Source: Notamacropus eugenii
Lineage: Eukaryota > Chordata > Mammalia > Diprotodontia > Macropodidae
DNA length: 64,000 bases
Assembly: GCF_028372415.1 (NCBI RefSeq)
Contig: NC_092872.1
Span: forward strand, 516,460,224 to 516,524,223
Direction: 5' to 3'
The translations under genes were made by a program, and so were the position numbers. This document shows positions 54,950 to 64,000 of this stretch, piece after piece. The notes beneath the pieces are model-generated. The model ran no database searches. It saw nothing but the letters and a program-made list of their open reading frames with translations, and was not told where the DNA came from. Position 1 is the stretch's first letter; every line of letters starts with the position of its first letter.

Positions 54950-55460
54950 GGCAGCAGCATGATGGATGGGGTGATAGAGACAAAGAAGCAATATGTCTGA
55001 AGTTAGGAGGCCTGGGTCCATGTACCAGCTCTGTCAGACAAGATATACTGGAAAATCACTAACTACTCAAGTTGTTAAATGACTTACAATGGATGGAAGC
55101 CCAGGCAAATAATAGAAAATCAACAACAAAATGTGACGATGTATTTAAGGATCATCTCAGCAGCAACAGAGCTTGGAAAGCTCTAGGAATGGTGATGAAT
55201 ACTATGGATAATCTTTTAAAAGTTTTATTGAAGTATAATGGAAAAAAGAAGAGGATCAAAGATGGAATAGGTCTACTGCTCAAGATAGACTAATAATAAC
55301 AGAGAATGGAAAGAAGACAGAGCTACTCAACATTTACTTTGCCTCTGATTTCTCTTAGAAGGAGAATGATCATTGGACTAGGAAGAACACAATAAAAATA
55401 GTCAATAAAGAGTTGAGACCTAAAATAAACAAGAAGATCGTAAGATCACTGAGTTGCCCT
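54950..55460 (+). mobile_element. CR1-clade LINE reverse-transcriptase remnant
   Basis: 54950-55050 is MIR-like. From 55060 the plus strand shows ORF2: the frame 55072-55293 ends KRIKDGIGLLLK, and after a frameshift ITENGKKTELLNIYFASDFS, the start of the reverse-transcriptase region in CR1-clade elements. Not functional. Confidence 0.65.
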
Positions 55461-55474
55461 GAATGAGTTCAAGT

Positions 55475-55965
55475 CATCAGGACTGTACAAACTGTAATGC
55501 AGGTATGGCCCATGATCATCTCTTCTGTTTACTCTCTGTGTTACAAAGTCCAGCTCAAACTCCACCTCATACATGGAGCCTTCCCTCATGCTAGTGCTCT
55601 CTCTTTCTCCTCAAACTGTCTGGTTTTTACTTTGTACATATTCTGCTTTTACATATATATACACATGTAGAAATAAAAGATGTATGTTTATATATACATA
55701 TATGTGTGTGTGCCTGTTTACACTATTTCCCATGATAGAACCTGAATGCAGGCACTATATCATTTTTACTTTTGTATGTCCAGTCCCTAGCCCAGTTCCA
55801 GGCACAAATGTTTAATAGATGCTCACTGATTGACTGATTGGTTGAGTGTGTAACTTTGGGCAAGTCATTTCCCTTTTCTGTGTCTTAGTTTTTCATCTAT
55901 AAAATGAGAGTTTTGAACTAAGTGTCCCCTAAGCCTTCTAGCTCCAAAATCCTATGAATCACCAT
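55475..55965 (+). repeat. L2 3' end then MIR
   Basis: 55540-55850 is an L2 3' UTR (ctcaaactccacctcatacatggagccttccc...cactgattgactgattgg) with an internal (TATA) run. 55850-55965 is MIR plus (aactttgggcaagtcatttccc). Confidence 0.72.
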
Positions 55966-56554
55966 GGTCAAAAATAGAACTTCTATCATATTTGAGGTCA
56001 CAATTGACTGAATTTTTCTATGCTCTGTACTTTCAGATGGTTTCCCATGGTTTTGGCAAGAGGTACGTTAAATCCACTCTGAAATAACTTTTGTCACAAA
56101 TGCACTTATCAACTGTAATTTCCCCCATTTCTAAGGGAGGCTGAGGGTACTAGCAATACTTGACCCTTTTCTGTTTCTTTTTTTTTAAATTGTTGACCAG
56201 CTGCCGTATGGATGGCAGCTTGTTTGTCCAAGCTGTGAATGCCTCCCCTTTCTACCTTGTCTTAGCTGTTGCAAATTCTGGCCTTCTGTGTCAGGCTTCT
56301 GTTTACAGAAAAAACTGATTTGATTATATCTTTCAAGCAATTATGATTTTTCTTAGAATAGCTCAGCCAGAAACATGTAATCAGAGGCACTGACTGTACG
56401 CAAAACATTTAACTGACTGAATTTCCCACCAGTGATAATAACAGTTTTCTGGGCAAAAGAAGTATATGAAACATGGTTTTCAACTAAAAAATGTGTTGAG
56501 GGAAAGGCTATTAGAGAAAGATTGATGACTTTTCTTGGAATGAAAGCATTTGGG
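55966..56554. other. Unrecognised sequence
   Basis: The inverted pair gctgccgtatggatggcagc lies at about 56201-56220 (short hairpin). No gene or repeat recognised. Confidence 0.4.
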
Positions 56555-57260
56555 GAGCTCCGTGGTAGTAGAAAGAGCCTTGAGTTTGGAGTCAGAGGGC
56601 TTCTGCCACTTATTTTCTGTATGATGTTGAGCAAGACCCTCTCCCTCTGTGGGCTTCAGTTTCCTCTTCTGGAAAAGGAGGGGGTTGGGTTAGATTAGCT
56701 CAATGGCCCTGTCCTACTCTAATTTCTATGGACCCATAAACTTCAGGCAGGGCTGTGATGATAAGAACAATAGGTGTAGAGAAGAAATAATGTGGGAAGC
56801 ATCTTGAGAGGGGAGATAATTTCATTTTTGTTTTTGTATTTCCAGTGCCTAGTGCAGAGCCTGGCAGGTGCTACTTAATAGGAAAGAAGGAAACAAGCAT
56901 TTATTAAGTAAGTATTACGTACCAAGGACTGTGCTAAAGACTTTAAAATACCATCTCATTTGATCCTCACACTAACCCTGGGAGGTAGCTGTTATGGTGA
57001 TCCTCACTTTATGGTTGAGGAGACTGAGGCAGTCAAAGATTAAGTGACTTGCCCAGGATCACACATCTAGTAAATGTCTGAGGTCAGATTTGGCCTCGAA
57101 TCTGACTGATGTCAGACCTGGTGCTCTTGTTCAATGATCTATCAATTATTGATTGAAGTAACTGACTTCTTAGGGAAATTAGCTGTGTGATTGGGAGTAA
57201 GTCATTTAGCCTCTCAGTCTTCCAGCCAACTTTCTAAGACTCTAAGTTAGAATCAAGTTA
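56555..57260. repeat. MIR, L2 and MIR copies
   Basis: 56560-56720 MIR plus (ctgtgggcttcagtttcctcttctgg). 56790-56890 L2 plus (agtgcctagtgcagagcctggc). 56885-57140 minus (catttattaagtaagtattacg...ttgcccaggatcacacatctag). 57165-57260 MIR plus. Confidence 0.72.
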
Positions 57261-57568
57261 CCCATCTTTATCTTCTGAGGGATTTCCCATGCGGTTCCCA
57301 GCACTGATGAAATCACCAGTCTAGCCCCTCCCCCTGAATTACCTAAAACACTTTTTCTTGCACTATCTTATCTGATACTCACAAATATATTATAAGAAAT
57401 GTACGGCAGCTATTCATAACCCTTGGTCCAAAACTAAAGTTCTAGATTTACTTGGATTGAATTCAGTCTTGAAGGATACTCACAGAATATTTTGCAAGGC
57501 AGGTGGAGGGACCTCTTATCCTTACCCAAGATTTCCCCAGGAAACAGAATTTGGCTCATGTCTAGATC

Positions 57569-57572
<4 letters not shown>
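57261..57572. other. Unrecognised sequence
   Basis: No supported feature. Confidence 0.4.

Positions 57573-57631
<59 letters not shown>
57573..57631. repeat. (CA)n microsatellite
   Basis: About 29 uninterrupted CA units, the longest pure microsatellite in the window and likely length-variable. The frames across it (HTHTHT, VCVCVC) are artefacts. Confidence 0.95.
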
Positions 57632-57633
<2 letters not shown>

Positions 57634-58540
57634 TAAAAGAACTCTCCTCTCCCATGAAAACACTTAGACTACCACTACATCAAATACGGAACAAGTTTAT
57701 TTAACCAGACAAAAGTACAAAGTCCTCTTGACTTAAAATGTCATCTTGTGTTTGATTCCTCCACTCCTCAACCAGTTCCCAAAGGAAAAGCACTAGGTAG
57801 ACCTGGTACCCTCATAAAAGACTATGGAGAGTAACTATGAACTGTCTCAGGGCTGTGACTATAGATAGAACTTTACACATTGCTATGGACTCTTTAGAAG
57901 CAAGTAAAGCATGAGGGCAGGTATTCAAGAAAGAGGTCAAAGCTATTAGTTGCCTTTTATAGTCAAGACTTCCAAGTGCCATCCTTAGAGAGATTTCCAG
58001 AATTGGGACTGCAGGCCAGTGCACTCAAAGGTACCCTGGTGTGATTTTTAGGGACTTTAAATTTTTAAGTTTGGGGCAGATTCTGTGCCCAACAGGAATC
58101 TTTTAAGAACCTCCTGACTCCTTTTCTGGTCTCAATAAAGGAGTTAGGTCTTTGATAAGGGAATAAATTGTGAACTCACTTAAGCCTTACTTTTAAGAGA
58201 CCCGAGACAGATTCAATTGGATCTTCTTGGGCTCTTTCTGGGCGCACAACACATATTTATACTTCATTATATCAAAAAAGTCATGATTTGCTCAATCCAG
58301 ACAAAATCTGGCACACCTCAGTAGATGTTCTCTATGACTTAATGTTTCTGAAACAATTCATCAGTCGGTGTCCAAATTTTCAGCAATAATCCTCCCGGCA
58401 CTGAGCCAGAGTATGCTTTGGAAGACACTCAGCCCTTCACTGAGCACACATTTGAGACACTTAGGGTTGGTGGGGCAGGCCAGAATAGAGGATCACAGGC
58501 CCGTGAAATCATAGGAGATTCCAAACAAATAGAAAATTTA
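57632..58540. other. Unrecognised, repeat-poor block
   Basis: 900 bp with no repeat I can name and no coding frame of note. Confidence 0.4.
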
Positions 58541-59185
58541 GAGATCAGTAAAAACTAACCCCTTCATCTTTCAGAGAAAGGAACTGAGGCCCAGAGAAGA
58601 AAAATGGCTTGTCTAACATCATATAACTTTGTTCTTCTAGCATGTATCATCCTTGAGAATCCAAGATCTCCACACCATGACGAAGCATCAAAAGAGGGCT
58701 TCAATCAAGGCAAATACTTTTATTCAATTTTGCAAGTGAGGAAACTAAACTACAGAACAGTTGAGTGACAAAGGACAGAATATTTTTAAAAATAAGGGAT
58801 TTTTGTGATTATTTAGCCCAATCCTCTCACTTTAAAAATGAGAAACTAGAGGCCAGAGAGGTGATATCTTTTACCAGGGTCAAATAAAGTAGTAAGGTTT
58901 AGAGTTGCACTAGGACCCATTGCTTCTGACTATCAGACTAGAATACTTTCCCCTTGTACCACACTATTTAATTCAATATTTCAAGATATGTGTGATATCA
59001 GTTTAAGCATTCTCTCCAACAGAGCTGTTATTATTGTTATATTATTACTATTATTATCATCGGCCTGACTTTGGGGCAGATTGTTCAACCTCTCTGGGTG
59101 TCAATTTCCTTGTCTGTAGAATTGGGAGTTAGATTATATGATTTTTAAAGTTTCTTCCAGCTATAAAAATTTAAGATACTATGAA
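58541..59185. repeat. MIR copies
   Basis: 58545-58640 and 58700-58960 MIR minus (agagaaaggaactgaggcccagagaag; caagtgaggaaactaaactacag). 59060-59185 MIR plus (aacctctctgggtgtcaatttcc). Confidence 0.7.
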
Positions 59186-59540
59186 TGAATTAGGATAGAG
59201 ATATTAAGAAACTTCTTCTACTGGTACCTGTGTGATAGAGGGAATGACCAATGAGGGACCAGCTCTTAGAACTTGCTCTGTTTACAGTGTGTTCAGATTT
59301 TATCCCAGTGATTTGCTGAGGACAGCAAATTTTTAATGGGAGTTTCAGTGAGTGGGAAGAATGCAATGGAGAGCAGGCCAATAAGAGTCAGTGCCTAACC
59401 CTCTAGGGGCAGATCCAAGCACGGGCCAAGCAATGGGCCCTCAGTGACCAGGCCCCACCATTATACTTGCATAAAAATAGAAATGAAAAATATGAGTCAG
59501 TTAACAATAACAACCATAAAATGTTGCTGTATATCAGCTG
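59186..59540. other. Unrecognised sequence
   Basis: No supported feature. Confidence 0.4.
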
Positions 59541-60250
59541 CTGCTCTGTTCTCAGAATTTCCAGCTCTTCATTTTCCTCTAGTTCCTCTGCTTAGTTTTT
59601 ACTCTGTGAACACCATCCTTCCCCCAGGTTAAGCTCATCACCAGAAATCTCATTGTTATGGTGACTGCTTCAGCTATGGTTCTCAATACCTCCTCAGTAG
59701 CCCCAATTGCCTCCCTCCCCTCAGATCAGAGGGTGAAACAAATAACTCCTCCCAAAGCCTCCTTTTATAAATGACTCAGAGTTTCCAACTCTTCATTTTT
59801 CACATACTGATCTCCCCCATTGTTATCTTGCCCGCACACTGGGTATCCTCTGGTGTCTTACCATCATCAGCTTCCTTTTATATACTGTCTTCCCCCATTA
59901 GATTGTAAGTTCCTTGAAGGCACAGACTGTCTTTTATTATTTTTACCCCCAGGGCTTACCCTGGCACACTTAATAAATGTTTATTGGCTATTGGTTTGCT
60001 CTGCATTTCCCTTTTGTACTCTTTGGGTCTAAATGTAGCCCAAACCATCTTGTCTCTTTCAGCAGTTCAACAGTTTCAACATTAATTTATCTAATATCCA
60101 ATAGATGTTTATTAAGTACCATCCTAGTAGGTACATAGTGTTGTGCTTCATAAATTCAGGGTATATGCATGGACACGGTCCTTAGGAAGCTAGGACTTTA
60201 TACACTGATGATCTAGGAACAAGTTGATTGCTGAAATGACAACCGAGATA
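59541..60250. repeat. L2 (plus) then L2 (minus)
   Basis: 59800-60000 plus (cttcccccattagattgtaagttccttgaagg...ttaataaatgtttattgg). 60095-60230 minus (agatgtttattaagtaccatcc). Confidence 0.7.
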
Positions 60251-60535
60251 GGCTATGTCTTTGAACAGAAGGGCAGTTTCAGTCAATTAGTGTGTAAGGA
60301 TTTAATATGAGGTCTCCCCCTCCACACACCCCATGAGTCTAAAATATCCAGATAATTGCAACCATTCAGGCCAGAGAATTGTATCAAATCCAAAGAACTT
60401 AGAGAAATGAACTATAGAGATGACTCACAGATTTGCAGAATGTCAGAGCTGGAAGTGACTTCAGAATTCATGGTACAACTAGAAGTAACCTTTGAACATA
60501 GTCAAAGCTGGAAGTGATATTGGAACATGCCTCCC
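60251..60535. repeat. MIR-tail-like sequence, partly repeated
   Basis: cagagctggaagtgacttcag, caactagaagtaacctttg and caaagctggaagtgatattgg are three diverged copies of one ~35-bp MIR-tail unit at 60440-60525. Confidence 0.5.
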
Positions 60536-62260
60536 GTCATTTATCTCTTCTGAGAGCTCTCCTAGCCCAAGTGCTGGCTTTCATTCTCTCCCTCTCTTCT
60601 AGCATCATCCTTGCTTCCTACAGATATGTCCACCTTTGCTCTCATCTTTAAAATATTCTCACCCGACCCTACCATTTCCTCAAACTAAGACCCAGTATCT
60701 CTCCTCCTCCCTTTCACTGCAAAACTCCTAGAAAGAGTAACCTATAGTCTGTGCCTCTGCCTTCATTTCCTTTCCACCCACTCATTTCCCTTGCAATCTG
60801 ACTTCTGACCCCACCACTTGACTGAAACTGCTCCCTGAAACTTTGCTTAGGCTTTTTAACTGTTAAAATTGACGAACTTTTCTCAGGCATTATTCTCAAA
60901 TCCCCTCTCTAGCTTTTAACATTGTCTCCATCCTCTCCTTCTAGATACTTTTTTCTCTGGCTTCCCTGATGTTGCTGTCTCCTGGTTTTCTTCCCACCTA
61001 AATAACTCACTCCTTTAATGGTTTACCCATCTTCCTTCACTTAAGAGTGGATACTGGTCCAAGATTTTATCCTGGATCCACTTCTCTTTCTTCTGTGCTT
61101 TCTTCCTTAATGATCTCATCATCTCCCATGGATCAGTTTTCATCTGGATGTAAATAATTCCCACATCTGTATACCCTAAGTTTCCTAAGTTCAGTCTCAC
61201 ATCTTCACCTGGAGGCCCCATCAACATCTCAAATTCAAAATAGCCCAAATGAAGCTCCTCTCTTCTCACCACCTAAATGTATCTCCATTCCAAACATCCA
61301 TATTTCTTCTGAGGACACCACCACACTCCCAGTCACCTACATTCATAGCCTAGACTCTTCCTCTTCCCTCATACTTGATATTGAACCAGTTGCCAAGCCT
61401 TGTTGCTTCTACTGCCATAATGTCTTTCATCACTGTCCCTTTCTCGTCATTTCCACACCCACCATCCTACCTCTCCTCGACAAATTACTGTAATAGCCTC
61501 CTAATTGGGCCTTTTTATTAAATTTATTATTGGACCCTCCTGTCTCCATTCATCTTCTACACAAATACCAAAATAATATTCCTGAGGCTTGGTTCTGACC
61601 ATATCATCCCCATGTACTAAAACCTTCAGACTCCTCAAAGCCTATAGGATAAGATTTGAAACTCTTTGATCGGATGTTTAATGCCCTCCAAAGTCTGGGT
61701 CCCATCCTACCTTTCCAACCTTATTATTTCCTTTAGCATACTCCACATCCAAACTAACATAGAACAGATTTTCCTGATCTCAATATTCCAGTGCCTAGAT
61801 CTTAGTCCACAAGTATTTATTAAGATCTTATTCCATGCTAAGTGTTAGGGATACAAATGAAGACCAAGAAAAACTGGGGAAATTGGGGAAGACTTCATAG
61901 GAAAGGTACTTGAACTAAGCTTTGAAAAAACAAAGGACTGAAAAAAGAAACTGTAGTAGTTTGATATTCAGGAGAGCAAAGATGAGGAGAGCTTGCATTG
62001 GCTGCTTGGGGGACACCTTGTATGAATTTGAGGAGGCATCCATATCCAACAACTTTTTCCATTTCTTGCTCATGACATTCCATCTCTGACTCCCAGTTAG
62101 TGTTTTCTCTCTGCTCAAATTACCTTGTATTGACTTATCTACTCACAATGTATGCTGTGCCTTTCAAGTAGCATGTCATCTGTTTCAGAACAGGGACTGC
62201 CCTCCTCTTATCTTTGCATGCCCAGTATGGTTAGCTCACTACCTTTCAAAAGTAGACCCT
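60536..62260 (+). mobile_element. L2 LINE 3' UTR region, long copy
   Basis: Pyrimidine-rich L2 blocks in order: ctctctagcttttaacattg, tttcactgcaaaactcc, gttgccaagccttgttgcttctac, attactgtaatagcctcctaattgggc, ggttctgaccatatcatcccc, cctataggataagatttgaaac. The 62100-62230 tail is interrupted by a short L2 piece in minus orientation at 61800-61940. The 85-codon minus frame 61015-61272 is an antisense shadow. Confidence 0.72.
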
Positions 62261-62269
62261 TCCCAAATT

Positions 62270-62690
62270 CTTCTTGTGTTGACTTAGAACTGGAAGAGAT
62301 CATAATAGAATATAGACAGTCATGGAAAACAAGGAATATTAACCCTAGAAGGGACCTTAGAGATAATCTAATCTAGGACTTCTTAACCCCTTTTGTGCCA
62401 TGGGATCCCTCTGGCAGCCTGATGAAGCCTATGAACCCTTTCTGAGAACATTATTTTCAAATGTATAAAATAAAATAAAAAAGACTCCAAGGAAAACTAA
62501 TTATATTGAAGTAGTTTTGAAAGATTAAAAAAATAAGTTGCTCAGACTCCATGTTAAGAACTCCTAATCTAGTCCAACTTTCTAATTTTGCAGATGGGAA
62601 AAAGCAGGACTGAAGAGGAGACGGGAATCGAACTTACCACTAACATCCTACAGATGACAAGTATTCAATCTTATCCCAAGTTCAGTGCTT
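62270..62690 (-). repeat. MIR, minus strand, split by a hAT element
   Basis: Left part 62320-62376 (accctagaagggaccttagagataatctaatctag), right part 62565-62690 (tccaactttctaattttgcagatgggaaaa). Joined across the hAT insertion they give a continuous MIR. Confidence 0.75.
62376..62564 (+). mobile_element. Short non-autonomous hAT-like transposon (copy B)
   Basis: Ends ggacttcttaacc and ggttaagaactcc-like form the inverted repeat. A perfect 8-bp target duplication TAATCTAG flanks it (62369-62376 and 62565-62572). Same family and orientation as 34-245. No coding capacity. Confidence 0.82.
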
Positions 62691-63640
62691 TCTTTGGGAC
62701 AAAAGAAAGCTATAACTTCACTCTGTTTTGCAACAGGTACCCTCCTTTAAACTAACAAGATGCCAGATGGGATTGTAGACAAAAGCAGTCCCTGCCTTCA
62801 AGGATCCCAGAGTTAAGGGTGACTGGCTATCCTGGAGGTCTGTGTTGCAACATGTGTATTTACTGTGTTGAATCTCACCTCTCTTGGGGCCCCAGTATCA
62901 GTGCTTTGAGATCCTTTTTGGCAGGGACCTTCATTCGCTGTCTTCTCACACGGGGAGGGCTGCTCCTCCCCTTTCTCCAAGGGGTCTCTGTACAGACAGA
63001 TCAGGTTGCCCGAGGCCTTGGCAAACAGAAGATTTGCGTGGGCGCCCAGCACTGGACATGCTACCTGGGCTTGTAACAGACAAGAGGAAGCCAAAGCCAG
63101 ATGGAGCGTCAGATCAGGCGTTTGTTTTTCCTGCAATTAAGGGAGGGGGAGAGAAATGTTTCTTGTAATTAAATGAGGAAAATGTTACATAAACCACCCC
63201 CCACAACAGCTGCGCTAATCCCTGGAGGGGACAGCAGAGCAGTGGGTTAAACGCCGTCGAGGCTGGGAAATATTTGATGTCTTTTAGAGTGGAGTATCCA
63301 GGATTGAGGAGGGGGTTGGGCCATTTAAGCTGCTGCTGCTGCTGCAGCCACCACCATTTAGGATGTCCTCCATCCCTTGGCCAAGTGGGAATCTATGGAC
63401 CTACAACCAAGAAGCCTGCAAAGGGCTTTAAGTGGTGAATCATGACAGAAGCACAAATGTCAGCACTTCTTGCAACCTTAGGATCAAGAGCACAGAATAT
63501 CAGTACCAGGAAAACCCTGGGCTCCCCACTTACACTTAGCCCCCATGGCCAAATCTGCTGCTGAGTTCTGCCATACTCCCTTTGCAGCATCTGTCCTGAT
63601 GTGTCCCCTTCTCACCACTGAAACAACAACTACCCTACCC
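62691..63640. other. Repeat-poor block, candidate conserved noncoding element
   Basis: The longest stretch near this end with no recognisable repeat. 63110-63260 carries homeodomain-like words (CAATTAAG, TAATTAAATGAG), retained CpGs (aaacgccgtcgagg) and CAGCTG; 63330-63345 is a short (CTG)n. Frames at 62813-63168 on both strands lack domains. A regulatory element or an exon of a noncoding RNA is possible, but nothing here proves it. Confidence 0.4.
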
Positions 63641-64000
63641 GCACTTTGACCCCCTCAAACGCCATCATGAACTATGGAGATAACTTTGTCTATCTTCTTG
63701 CCTCAACTCTCTCTTCTGCCTCTCAGCTGCCAAAGTGATTTCCTTAAAGGGCAGGTCTGACCATGCCACTAGTGTGCCAGGCTCACTATTATCTCCAATA
63801 TCAAATATAAAATCTTCATTTTAACTTTTAAAGTTCTTCACAACTTGGCTGCTTCCTATCTTCTGCTTTACTCCCCTGACGTGGCACTACTCACAAAGAT
63901 ACCAGCCTTCTTGCTGTTCCTCAAACACATCACTCTACCTCCAGAGTCAGAGTCATGGGCTGTCCCCCATGTCTGGTACACTCTGACTCCTCACCTGGAC
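63641..64000 (+). repeat. L2 LINE, continuing past the window end
   Basis: agctgccaaagtgatttccttaaaggg, aggtctgaccatgccac, taaagttcttcacaacttggctgc and gggctgtcccccatgtctgg follow the L2 3' UTR. The copy is cut by the window edge. Confidence 0.75.

Noticed and set aside
57434..57704. Frames with VCVCVC or HTHTHT runs
   Set aside because: Products of a (CA)n microsatellite.

Overview
The window reads as noncoding DNA from a marsupial (metatherian) nuclear genome; the species cannot be fixed from sequence alone. The evidence is the repeat content: tRNA-headed SINEs with the marsupial head (GGCAGCTAGGTGG...), RTE-type LINE tails ending in GTCATTTTGGTCC plus a short microsatellite, L1 and half-L1 (HAL1-like) elements, and a dense background of old L2, CR1/L3 and MIR copies and hAT fossils. 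I found no exon of a functional host protein gene, no tRNA, rRNA or other structured RNA gene, and no CRISPR array. The window is intergenic or lies in a very large intron. Nearly all open reading frames are chance frames or transposon remains. Many begin at non-ATG codons and mean little in a eukaryote.

Layout. 1-1 kb: two hAT fossils and an L2 end. 2-4.7 kb: HAL1-like copy 1, minus strand, with target-site repeats. 4.8-19.5 kb: L2, MIR, CR1 and SINEs, one L1 3' end at 12.2-13.2 kb, and several repeat-poor stretches. 19.5-24.3 kb: a decayed L1 whose 3' part carries a SINE and abuts HAL1-like copy 2. 24.4-32.8 kb: L1 3' end, two L2 copies in antisense, microsatellites. 32.9-34.1 kb: an older hAT transposon split by a SINE. 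34-39 kb: SINE, possible Tigger-like DNA transposon sequence, and a long AT-rich inverted repeat at 38.6-39.0 kb. 39.1-42.1 kb: SINE, L1 antisense, and copy 3 of the L1/HAL1 group, reduced to its CpG-rich 5' end plus a truncated ORF1 but with a 14-bp target duplication. 43.1-44.0 kb: a processed pseudogene of peroxiredoxin 1. 44-64 kb: CR1, L1, RTE, L2 and MIR remains, two further hAT or MIR structures, microsatellites, and a repeat-poor 0.8-kb block at 62.8-63.6 kb.

How it fits together. The non-autonomous elements (HAL1-like, SINEs, RTE tails, the processed pseudogene) were moved in trans by LINE machinery, and nested insertions give a relative order: MIR, L2 and CR1 first, then hAT and L1, then marsupial SINEs and HAL1-like copies. 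The most interesting signal is in the three HAL1/L1 5' regions. Besides a YY1-like CCAAGATGG at the extreme 5' end, all three carry, on the opposite strand, an open frame starting at an ATG in strong Kozak context. This recalls primate L1 ORF0 and deserves a test. Other leads are the 5'-only retrotransposed copy, the 390-bp inverted repeat, and RTE fragments sharing one 5' boundary.
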